A stretch of DNA of 5,671 nt, from assembly GCA_019234035.1 (NCBI GenBank), contig JAFALX010000130.1, forward strand, positions 1 to 5,671, in the 5' to 3' direction. A program made the position numbers and the translations under genes. The notes beneath the pieces were generated by a model. That model was not told the DNA's origin and ran no database searches. It saw only the letters and a program-made list of their open reading frames with translations. Position 1 is the stretch's first letter. Each line of letters starts with the position of its first letter. Source of the DNA: Candidatus Dormiibacterota bacterium. GTDB lineage: Bacteria > Chloroflexota > Dormibacteria > Aeolococcales > Aeolococcaceae. Positions 1-5,368 of this stretch are shown here, in pieces.

Positions 1-260
1 TGCTCGAGGTCGGAGGGGACGTTCGGGTTGTCGCGGCTGAAGTGCACGTTGTCGAAGACGAGGTTGATGACGTGGCTGACCGGGCCGCTCGGACCCGACA
101 GCTCGCACGACGTGGGGCGCTCCGAGTGTGCCGCGCTCGCTGCAAACGGACTGGCGACACCCAGCGCGGTTCCCGCCGTGGTCGCGACAGCGGCGGCGAC
201 CAAACCGACGACCAGACGCGGCCGCCTATGCATCTGTGCCCGTGCACCCTCTGCTGCCAT
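1..260 (-). CDS. Secreted protein, N-terminal fragment (possibly alkaline-phosphatase-superfamily-like); runs off the left edge
   Basis: Reading the minus strand from an ATG at 260-258 gives 86 codons that are open to the window edge. The first nine residues are followed by a basic stretch (HRRPR, residues 11-15), a hydrophobic alanine/valine-rich core (about 16-40) and a small-residue AASAA region. This is a typical export signal, probably cleaved around residues 40-45. There is no convincing twin-arginine consensus. The mature start carries a Cys-containing segment and then HVINLVFDNVHFSRDNPNVP (residues 63-82). From memory this segment resembles a group of exported actinobacterial proteins annotated as alkaline phosphatase family, but the catalytic part lies outside the window, so function is tentative. 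The start at 260 is preferred over an in-frame ATG at 233-231 because a strong ribosome site precedes it. The gene is divergent from guaB3 and probably unrelated to purine synthesis. Confidence 0.7.
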   Translation of the reverse strand, partial: MAAEGARAQMHRRPRLVVGLVAAAVATTAGTALGVASPFAASAAHSERPTSCELSGPSGPVSHVINLVFDNVHFSRDNPNVPSDLE

Positions 261-265
261 CCCAC

Positions 266-272
266 ACCTCCT
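266..272 (-). promoter_or_regulatory. Shine-Dalgarno sequence for the divergent secreted-protein gene
   Basis: The minus strand reads AGGAGGT here, 5 nt before the ATG at 260-258. It is the only near-perfect ribosome binding site in the window. It decides the start codon of the exported protein in favour of 260 rather than the internal ATG at 233. Confidence 0.8.
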
Positions 273-377
273 GTACGGATGAGCGATCCCGACCCTGACG
301 GGACCCCTACCCCTCTGCCGGGGCTCCACGATGCTATGGAGGCGCTCCTTAACCTCTGGCGAGCATCCAGTTGTGAA

Positions 378-410
378 GCGGTAATGACCTCGTGCAATGT
401 GGATTACCGC
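378..410. repeat. Perfect 8-bp inverted repeat with 17-nt spacer (candidate operator)
   Basis: GCGGTAAT at 378-385 is exactly repeated in inverse as ATTACCGC at 403-410. The arms do not extend further on either side. It lies about 100 nt upstream of guaB3 and 118 nt upstream of the leftward gene start, so a bound regulator could act on either. No family of operator is recognised; it does not resemble the E. coli PurR or Bacillus PurR boxes. Confidence 0.5.
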
Positions 411-446
411 GTCCTACCACATGTTGTGCCTCGGGCTGTCCTGGCA

Positions 447-458
447 CACCATATGGTG
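447..458. repeat. Perfect 12-bp palindrome CACCATATGGTG (candidate operator)
   Basis: The sequence is its own reverse complement over 12 bp. It sits 31 nt upstream of the extended -10 of guaB3, roughly where an activator or a repressor overlapping a -35 region would bind. A second, weaker dyad, CACA-TGT-TGTG, lies at 418-428, about three helical turns upstream, and TGTGCC (425-430) is mirrored by GGCACA (443-448). The identity of any binding protein is unknown. Confidence 0.5.
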
Positions 459-464
459 CGTCCC

Positions 465-479
465 GGACGCCGGGCGTCC
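465..479. repeat. Short inverted repeat GGACGC-CGG-GCGTCC just upstream of the guaB3 -10
   Basis: Perfect 6-bp arms with a 3-nt loop cover the place where a -35 element would be expected for the -10 at 492-497. No TTGACA-like hexamer is seen at the proper spacing. The dyad could be a binding site for a regulator or simply reflect GC-rich composition. Confidence 0.35.
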
Positions 480-488
480 CCGGCCGTC

Positions 489-497
489 TGGTAGACT
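489..497 (+). promoter_or_regulatory. Extended -10 promoter element (TGgTAGACT) for a probably leaderless guaB3 mRNA
   Basis: TG at 489-490, one spacer base, then TAGACT at 492-497 matches an extended -10 with the TANNNT pattern common in high-GC actinobacteria. Only 6 nt separate it from the ATG at 504, so transcription would begin at or next to the A of the start codon. No purine-rich ribosome site exists between the -10 and the ATG or overlapping them, which supports a leaderless transcript. No -35 consensus is visible. Confidence 0.6.
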
Positions 498-503
498 TCC
501 GTA

Positions 504-1664
504 ATGGAGCTGGAGTTGGGCCGGTCGAAGAGAGCGAGGCGGGCGTACGGCTTCGACGAGGTGGCGCTGGTGCCCGGCAGCGTCACGATCAATCCCGACG
601 AGATCGACGTCACCTTCTCGCTGAACGGCACCCGGCTGCCCATTCCTTTTATTGCTGCGGCGATGGACGGGGTCGTGAACACGCCGTTCGCGATCGAGAT
701 GGGGCGTCTCGGTGGGCTCGCCGTGCTGAACCTCGACGGCGTCCAGACGCGGTACGAAGAGCCCGAGGCTGTGCTGCAGGAGATCGCCGAGTCGCCGCCC
801 GAACACGTCAACACGCTGCTGCAGCGGCTGTACACGGCACCGGTGCAGGACGGCCTGATCGGGCAGCGCATCGAGGAGATCAAGAAGGCCGGAGCGCCCT
901 GCGCGGTGTCGACGACGCCCGCACACGCCGAGCGGCGCGCGCCGATCGTGCAGGAGGCCGGCGCCGACGTGTTCGTCGTGCAGGGCACGGTGCTCACCGC
1001 CCGTCATCGCAGCAGCTCGTACCGCCACCTCTCGTTTCATGAGTTGACCTCGTCGCTCGACATCCCGGTGATCGCCGTCAACTGCGTCGACTACGCGACG
1101 GCGCTGGAGCTGATGGACACCGGCATCAAGGGTCTGCTGGTCGGCGTCGGGCCCGGCGCCGCCTGCACCACGCGTGCCGTGCTCGGCGTGGGCGTGCCGC
1201 AGGTGACTGCGACCAGCGACTGCGCGGCGGCGCGCGACGACCACCACCGGCGCAGCGGCGAACGCGTCGCGATCATCACCGACGGCGGCATGCGCCTCGG
1301 TGGCGATGTGGCCAAGGCCTTCGCCAGCGGCGCCGACGCGGTCATGATCGGCTCGATCTTCGCCGGCGCCCGCGAGGCGGCGGGCCGCGGCAACCACTGG
1401 GGCATGGCCACGCCGGACCCCAACCTGCCGCGGGGCACGCGCATCCGCACGGGGGTCAAGGGCTCGCTGCAGGAGATCCTCTTCGGCCCCGCCCACGTCG
1501 ACGACGGCAGCATGAACCTCGTCGGCGCGCTGAAGAGCGCGATGGGGGTGTGCGGCGCGAACACGATCCGCGAGTTCCAGGACACCGAGATGGTGGTGGC
1601 GCCGTCGATCAAGACCGAGGGCAAGACCGAACAGCGGGCCCAGCACGTGGGCATGGGCGCGTGA
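504..1664 (+). CDS. guaB3: GuaB3-family IMP dehydrogenase (CBS-less)
   Basis: This 386-residue cytosolic TIM-barrel protein is predicted to oxidise IMP to XMP with NAD+, the committed step to GMP. The N-terminal KRARRAYGFDEVALVPG (9-25) is a GuaB3 hallmark. The IMP-dehydrogenase active-site loop is intact as GVGPGAACTTR, with the nucleophilic cysteine at residue 221. The phosphate-binding segments DGGMRLGGDV (260-269) and MIGS (281-284) follow. The regulatory CBS pair of full-length GuaB (near 490 aa) is absent, which explains the short length and is normal for GuaB3. The C-terminal APSIKTEGKTEQ...GMGA ending resembles my recollection of cyanobacterial GuaB3 more than the degenerate mycobacterial paralogue that lacks the cysteine. 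Synechocystis GuaB3 has been reported to have IMP dehydrogenase activity. The ATG at 504 is fixed by the conserved N-terminus and the adjacent -10. Its stop overlaps the guaA start. Confidence 0.93.
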   Translation: MELELGRSKRARRAYGFDEVALVPGSVTINPDEIDVTFSLNGTRLPIPFIAAAMDGVVNTPFAIEMGRLGGLAVLNLDGVQTRYEEPEAVLQEIAESPPEHVNTLLQRLYTAPVQDGLIGQRIEEIKKAGAPCAVSTTPAHAERRAPIVQEAGADVFVVQGTVLTARHRSSSYRHLSFHELTSSLDIPVIAVNCVDYATALELMDTGIKGLLVGVGPGAACTTRAVLGVGVPQVTATSDCAAARDDHHRRSGERVAIITDGGMRLGGDVAKAFASGADAVMIGSIFAGAREAAGRGNHWGMATPDPNLPRGTRIRTGVKGSLQEILFGPAHVDDGSMNLVGALKSAMGVCGANTIREFQDTEMVVAPSIKTEGKTEQRAQHVGMGA

Positions 1665-3247
1665 GCGTCGCAGTCAAGAACCAGAACGAGACTCCGACGC
1701 GCTCGCCTGTGGCCCAGGACACGGTCCTGGTGCTCGACTTCGGTTCGCAGTACAGCCAGCTCATCGCGCGACGGGTCCGTGAGGCGAAGGTGTACTGCGA
1801 GCTGGTGCCGGGTTCGATCGATGTCGAGGAGATCCGCCGGCGGAATCCTCGCGGCCTGATCTTCAGCGGTGGTCCTGCATCGGTCTACGACGACCGGGCG
1901 CCACATCCGGATCCGCGCGTGTACGCGCTCGGAATCCCCATCCTCGGGATCTGCTACGGCATGCAGCTGCTCGCGCACGACCTCGGCGGCGACGTCGCCC
2001 CGGCCAGCCGCCGCGAGTACGGGCACGCGGCGCTCACCGTCGACAGCCCGGCCGGGCTGTTCACCAAGCTGCCGCGCGAGCTCGACGTGTGGATGTCGCA
2101 CGCGGACGTCATCACCCGCCCGCCCGAGGGGTTCCAGTCCATCGCACACTCGATCAACTCGCCCTGTGCGGCCTTCGCCGGACCCGGCGGCCGCTTCGGC
2201 ATCCAGTTTCATCCAGAGGTGGCACATACCCCGCTGGGGCGCGACATCCTGCGCAACTTCCTGTTCGAGGTCTGCGGGTGCGCCGGCACGTGGGAGCCGC
2301 AGTCGTTCATCGACATGGCGGTTGCGGACGTGCGGGCGAGGGTGGGACGCGGCAAGGTGATCTGCGCGCTGAGCGGCGGCGTCGATTCGGCCGTTGCGGC
2401 GACGCTGGTGCACCAGGCGATCGGCGATCAGCTGACGTGCGTCTTCGTCGACAACGGGCTGCTGCGCCGGCAGGAGGCCGACCGCGTCATCGAGGTCATG
2501 TCGCGGCAGCGGCACATCACGCTGCGGCGCGTCGACGCCAGCGATCGCTTCCTCGCCGCGCTCGCGGGCGTGACCGATCCCGAGGAGAAGCGGCGTCGCA
2601 TCGGCGCCACGTTCATCCGGGTCTTCGAGGAGATCGCGCGTGAGCTCGGTGACATCGACTTCCTCGCGCAGGGCACGCTGTACCCGGACGTGATCGAGTC
2701 GACGTCGCACGACACCACCAACGCGCAGACCATCAAGACGCACCACAACGTCGGCGGGCTGCCACCGGACCTGAGGTTCACGCTCATCGAGCCGCTTCGC
2801 TACCTGTTCAAGGACGAGGTTCGGCAGGTCGGCCTGGCGCTCGGCCTCCCCGAGGACATGGTGTGGCGTCAGCCGTTTCCCGGACCCGGGCTTGCGATCC
2901 GCATCCTCGGCGAGGTGACGCGCGAGCGTCTGGACACGCTGCGCGCCGCCGACTGGATCGTCATCGACGAGATCAAGCGCAGCGGGCTGTACCGCAGCGT
3001 GTGGCAGTCGTTCGCGATCCTCACGCCGCTGTCGTCGGTTGGCGTGATGGGCGACGGACGCACGTATGCAAACGTGGTCGCGGTGCGCATCGTGCAGAGC
3101 GACGACGGCATGACCGCGGATTGGGCGCGCGTGCCGTACGACGTGCTAGCGGCGATGAGCAGCAGAATCGTCAATGAGGTGCCCGGCGTCAACCGCGTCG
3201 TGTACGACATCTCGAGCAAGCCGCCGTCGACGATTGAGTGGGAATGA
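1661..3247 (+). CDS. guaA: GMP synthase (glutamine-hydrolysing)
   Basis: This enzyme converts XMP, ATP and glutamine to GMP in the cytosol. From the GTG at 1661 the protein has 528 residues, close to the usual 525. Domains in order are a class I glutamine amidotransferase (about 22-210: FGSQYSQLIARR near 27-38, catalytic Cys98 in GICYGMQ, His184 and Glu186 in QFHPEV), an ATP pyrophosphatase (about 215-405: P-loop SGGVDS at 238-243, QGTLYPDVIES at 337-347, KTHHNVGG from 359), and the C-terminal dimerisation domain (PFPGPGLAIR from 405, ending SKPPSTIEWE). All key residues are present. The GTG overlaps the guaB3 TGA as GTGA. I prefer it to a further-upstream in-frame ATG at 1550, which would add unrelated residues inside guaB3, and to an in-frame GTG at 1709, which leaves a very short lead. 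No strong ribosome site is seen, so coupling to guaB3 translation is likely. Confidence 0.96.
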   Translation: MSVAVKNQNETPTRSPVAQDTVLVLDFGSQYSQLIARRVREAKVYCELVPGSIDVEEIRRRNPRGLIFSGGPASVYDDRAPHPDPRVYALGIPILGICYGMQLLAHDLGGDVAPASRREYGHAALTVDSPAGLFTKLPRELDVWMSHADVITRPPEGFQSIAHSINSPCAAFAGPGGRFGIQFHPEVAHTPLGRDILRNFLFEVCGCAGTWEPQSFIDMAVADVRARVGRGKVICALSGGVDSAVAATLVHQAIGDQLTCVFVDNGLLRRQEADRVIEVMSRQRHITLRRVDASDRFLAALAGVTDPEEKRRRIGATFIRVFEEIARELGDIDFLAQGTLYPDVIESTSHDTTNAQTIKTHHNVGGLPPDLRFTLIEPLRYLFKDEVRQVGLALGLPEDMVWRQPFPGPGLAIRILGEVTRERLDTLRAADWIVIDEIKRSGLYRSVWQSFAILTPLSSVGVMGDGRTYANVVAVRIVQSDDGMTADWARVPYDVLAAMSSRIVNEVPGVNRVVYDISSKPPSTIEWE

Positions 3248-3261
3248 CCCATGCGGGGGTC
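3246..3261 (+). terminator. Small hairpin at the guaA stop codon (weak candidate)
   Basis: GACCC (3246-3250, beginning inside the TGA) pairs perfectly with GGGTC (3257-3261) across a 6-nt loop. There is no following T-run and the stem is only 5 bp, so an intrinsic terminator is doubtful. It may simply form part of the structured guaA-purD gap. Confidence 0.2.
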
Positions 3262-3269
3262 TGTGTCAT

Positions 3270-3411
3270 GCGGATGTGGCACGTACCGAAGGACGCGACA
3301 CGCGGTCGAGGCCGCCAGTGCCCACGCACCGCTCGTCGTAAAGGGGGCGCCTCGCCGCTCAGCACTCGCCGGCACCTCCGCTCCGCGCCAATCGGCACGT
3401 GCCACATCCGC
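3270..3411. repeat. Long imperfect inverted repeat filling the guaA-purD gap
   Basis: The 28-nt arms at 3270-3297 and 3384-3411 match at 24 positions after reverse complementing. The outermost 15 (GCGGATGTGGCACGT) are perfect. The 86-nt loop holds a smaller nested dyad, CGAGGC (3307-3312) with GCCTCG (3349-3354). The right arm also contains a 10-bp palindrome GGCACGTGCC (3394-3403). No clear target-site duplication flanks the arms and no open frame inside looks real. The gap could be a structured mRNA spacer, a non-coding RNA, a miniature non-autonomous repeat element or a pair of protein sites. It is not a recognised riboswitch. Confidence 0.75.
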
Positions 3412-3428
3412 GGCGCCACGTCCTCCCC

Positions 3429-4724
3429 ATGAGAATTCTCATAGTCGGCGGCGGTGGTCGAGAGCATGCACTCGCGTGGTGGTGCCGGCGCGGTCGTGGC
3501 GATGTCGAGATCATCGTGGCGCCGGGTAACGCGGGGACTTCCGAGATCGCGGAGAACGTCGCCGTCGACGCCACCGACGCGGTTGCGATCGCGCGGCTCG
3601 CGGTGGAGCGTCAGGTCGACCTGGTCGTGATCGGCCCTGATGCCGCCGCCGCCGCAGGGGTGGCCGATGCGTGCATCAGCAATGGGATCGCGGTCTTCGG
3701 CCCCACCGCGGTCGCGGCGCGCATCGAGTCGTCGAAGACGTTCGCCAAGCGGCTCATGGACGACGCCGGCATCGCGACAGCGCGCTGGATGGCGGGCGGT
3801 GGCGCGGACCTGCCACGCATGCGCGGCTTCGTCGAGGAGCTGCGCGGCCGGTGCGTCGTGAAAGCCGACGGCCTCGCGCTCGGCAAGGGTGTGACGATGT
3901 GCTCGTCCACGGACGAAGCCGCGGGTGCGCTCGCCGAGTGCTTCGAGACCGGACGTTTCGGTGACGCGGGCCGCGTCGTCGTGATCGAGGAACGGCTCAC
4001 CGGTGACGAGCTCAGCGTGTTCGGCATCAGCGACGGAACCCGAGTGCGCGTGCTGCCCCCGGCGCGCGACCACAAGCGCGCCGGCGACGGTGACACCGGC
4101 CCCAACACGGGCGGCATGGGCGCCGTCTCCCCAGCGCCAGGCGTTGGTGACGATGTTGTCGATAACGTTGCAGCGTCGGTGCTTCAGCCCTGTGTCGATG
4201 CACTGCGCGAACGCGGCACGCCGTTTGTCGGCTGCCTCTACGCCGGCCTCATGCTGACCGCGGACGGGATCCGCGTGCTCGAGTTCAATGCTCGCTTCGG
4301 CGACCCCGAGGCACAGGTCGTGCTCCCGCTTGCCGAGGAGAGCGGGCTCGAGCTGCTCCACGCCGCGGCAACCGGCGGCATCGCTCCGGGACGCGTGCGC
4401 GCCGCCGGCGCATGGGCGGCGGGAATCGTCGCAGCGGCATCGGGTTACCCCGGCTCGCCGCGCACCGGTGATGCGATCTCCGGCCTCCGCGACGTCGACA
4501 GTGATGTCCTCGTCTTTCACGCGGGCACGAGGCGAGATGGCGACGGAACCCTGCGCACGTCCGGCGGCCGAGTGCTGTGTGTGGTGGCAACCGCGCCCAC
4601 GTTGGACGCGGCGCGTGTGACCGCGTACGAGAACCTCGATCGCGTGCACTTCGACGGCATGCAGTTTCGCCACGACATCGGTGGCGCGCCCATCGCGACG
4701 ACATCGCACGCACGCTCGTCCTGA
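3429..4724 (+). CDS. purD: Phosphoribosylamine-glycine ligase (GAR synthetase)
   Basis: This ATP-grasp enzyme joins glycine to 5-phosphoribosylamine, the second step of de novo purine synthesis. The 431 residues compare with about 429 in E. coli. Visible motifs are the N-terminal GGGGREH (7-13), the ATP-grasp lysine segment VKADGLALGKGV (144-155), DHKRAGDGDTGPNTGGMGA (214-232) and the metal-binding EFNARFGDPEAQ (285-296). The C-terminal YENLDRVHFDGMQFRHDIG (400-418) is typical. An oddity is GPDAAAAAG (69-77), where the family normally has GPE followed by a Pro-Leu pair. The ATG at 3429 is chosen because the family starts directly with the MRILIVGGGG strand; an in-frame GTG at 3399 would add ten unconserved residues. 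No Shine-Dalgarno sequence is visible before the ATG (the upstream bases are pyrimidine-rich), and no -10 lies close enough for an obvious leaderless start. The gene follows the inverted repeat by 17 nt. Confidence 0.95.
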   Translation: MRILIVGGGGREHALAWWCRRGRGDVEIIVAPGNAGTSEIAENVAVDATDAVAIARLAVERQVDLVVIGPDAAAAAGVADACISNGIAVFGPTAVAARIESSKTFAKRLMDDAGIATARWMAGGGADLPRMRGFVEELRGRCVVKADGLALGKGVTMCSSTDEAAGALAECFETGRFGDAGRVVVIEERLTGDELSVFGISDGTRVRVLPPARDHKRAGDGDTGPNTGGMGAVSPAPGVGDDVVDNVAASVLQPCVDALRERGTPFVGCLYAGLMLTADGIRVLEFNARFGDPEAQVVLPLAEESGLELLHAAATGGIAPGRVRAAGAWAAGIVAAASGYPGSPRTGDAISGLRDVDSDVLVFHAGTRRDGDGTLRTSGGRVLCVVATAPTLDAARVTAYENLDRVHFDGMQFRHDIGGAPIATTSHARSS

Positions 4725-4820
4725 GTCCGGCCTGCCGGCGGCGGTCTCGCGCTCCAGTGCCGGAGTCGGCGTGTGACACCGGTGTGAGACCCTGCGCCGC
4801 GTGAAGCTGGGTGGAGTGCG
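4725..4820. promoter_or_regulatory. purD-purE intergenic region with nested dyads
   Basis: This 96-nt gap contains a perfect 10-bp palindrome ACACCGGTGT (4776-4785), a CTCC/GGAG hairpin (4752-4755 with 4762-4765), and an outer pair GGTCTC (4743-4748) with GAGACC (4786-4791) that encloses both. No T-run follows, so an intrinsic terminator is unlikely. A modest purine-rich GGTGGAG lies 4 nt before the purE ATG and can serve as its ribosome site. No convincing -10 was found; purE is most simply read with purD. Confidence 0.4.
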
Positions 4821-5342
4821 ATGACAACAATCGGAATCAGCGTCGGCATCGTCGTCGGCAGCGACTCGGACCTGCCGGTGATGGGCAAGACCGGTGAGGT
4901 CCTCGACACGTATGGCATCGGCTGGGAGATCGGCGTCATGTCGGCGCACCGTTCGTCCGAGCTGGTTCGCGAGTACGCCCTGGCCGCGGCCGACCGCGGG
5001 CTCCGGGTCCTCGTCGCCGGAGCGGGCGCCGCTGCGGCGCTGCCCGGCGTGCTGGCGTCGATGACCACGCTTCCGGTCATCGGCGTGCCCCTTGCGGCGA
5101 CGCCGCTTGCCGGATTCGATTCCCTCCTCAGCATCGTCCAGATGCCGCCGGGTATCCCCGTCGCCACGGTCGCCGTGGGCGACATGGGCGCGCGCAACGC
5201 GGGGCATCTGGCGGCCGAGATCATCGGCCTGTCCAACGAGGCGGTGGCGGCGGCGGTGGTCCGGGAGCGCGCCAGGATGCGCGACAAGGCGCAGCCGCCC
5301 GAGGGTTTCGTGGTCGGCGGCATCGCGCCGGCCGGAAGCTAA
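4821..5342 (+). CDS. purE: 5-(carboxyamino)imidazole ribonucleotide mutase, class I PurE
   Basis: PurE moves the carboxyl group of N5-CAIR to C4, giving CAIR in de novo purine synthesis, and works as an octamer. The 173 residues match the usual 160-175. Class I signatures are GSDSD (13-17, phosphate/ribose binding), SAHRSS (41-46, with the catalytic His43 and Arg44), AGAGAAAALPG (66-76) and DSLLSIVQMPPGIPVATVAVG further on. The SAHR form and the absence of a class II-type serine/asparagine loop argue for mutase rather than direct AIR carboxylase, so a purK partner is expected elsewhere. The third motif is unusual: most class I enzymes have AGAGGAAHLPG, whereas here one glycine and the histidine are both alanine (residues 70 and 73). 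SAHRTP has also become SAHRSS. The ATG at 4821 places GSDSD at the normal distance and is preceded by GGTGGAG. Confidence 0.9.
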   Translation: MTTIGISVGIVVGSDSDLPVMGKTGEVLDTYGIGWEIGVMSAHRSSELVREYALAAADRGLRVLVAGAGAAAALPGVLASMTTLPVIGVPLAATPLAGFDSLLSIVQMPPGIPVATVAVGDMGARNAGHLAAEIIGLSNEAVAAAVVRERARMRDKAQPPEGFVVGGIAPAGS

Positions 5343-5354
5343 ATCCGGCGCGGA

Positions 5355-5360
5355 TAGACT
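5355..5360 (+). promoter_or_regulatory. -10 element TAGACT for the carboxyltransferase-like gene
   Basis: TAGACT lies 8 nt before the ATG at 5369 and is followed by TCC. The 9-nt string TAGACTTCC is identical to the one upstream of guaB3. No ribosome site is visible in the 26-nt gap after purE, so a leaderless transcript starting near the ATG is plausible. A -35 cannot be recognised; it would fall inside the end of purE. Confidence 0.5.
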
Positions 5361-5368
5361 TCCCGGCC

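Larger units (their letters stand above)
261..503. promoter_or_regulatory. Divergent intergenic control region between the secreted-protein gene and guaB3
   Basis: These 243 nt separate two divergently read genes. I see no credible coding sequence; the open frames across it lack ribosome sites and recognisable protein content. It holds, left to right, the minus-strand ribosome site, a perfect 8-bp inverted repeat with a 17-nt spacer (378-410), a CACA/TGTG dyad (418-428), a perfect 12-bp palindrome (447-458), a 6-bp hairpin repeat (465-479) and the guaB3 -10 element (489-497). The region looks less GC-rich than the flanking genes. A promoter for the leftward gene must lie here, but I could not place one confidently. 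Confidence 0.6.

Noticed and set aside
42..494. Plus-strand open frame upstream of guaB3
   Set aside because: It overlaps the minus-strand signal-peptide gene and the control region, lacks a ribosome site and resembles no protein; the minus-strand reading is far better supported.
1550..1660. Upstream ATG extension of guaA
   Set aside because: It would add 37 unconserved residues encoded inside guaB3; the GTG at 1661 gives the expected family length.
2219..2230. GTGGCACATACC inside guaA, similar to the inverted-repeat arm
   Set aside because: It encodes the conserved segment after the HPEV motif, so coding constraint and chance explain the 11-of-12 resemblance to the arm.
1091..2746. Minus-strand open frame (551 codons) antisense to guaB3 and guaA
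   Set aside because: It is a composition-driven shadow of two strongly conserved genes, with no ribosome site and low-complexity Arg/Asp/Ala content.
3238..3432. Small plus-strand frame (64 codons) spanning the guaA-purD gap
   Set aside because: No ribosome site; its sequence mirrors the inverted repeat, giving related peptides on both strands, as expected from the symmetry rather than from coding.
3189..5207. Very long minus-strand open frame (672 codons) antisense to purD and purE
   Set aside because: The plus strand encodes well-conserved PurD and PurE here. The antisense frame is rich in Arg, His, Ala and Gly, with no recognisable domain, as expected for a GC-rich shadow frame.
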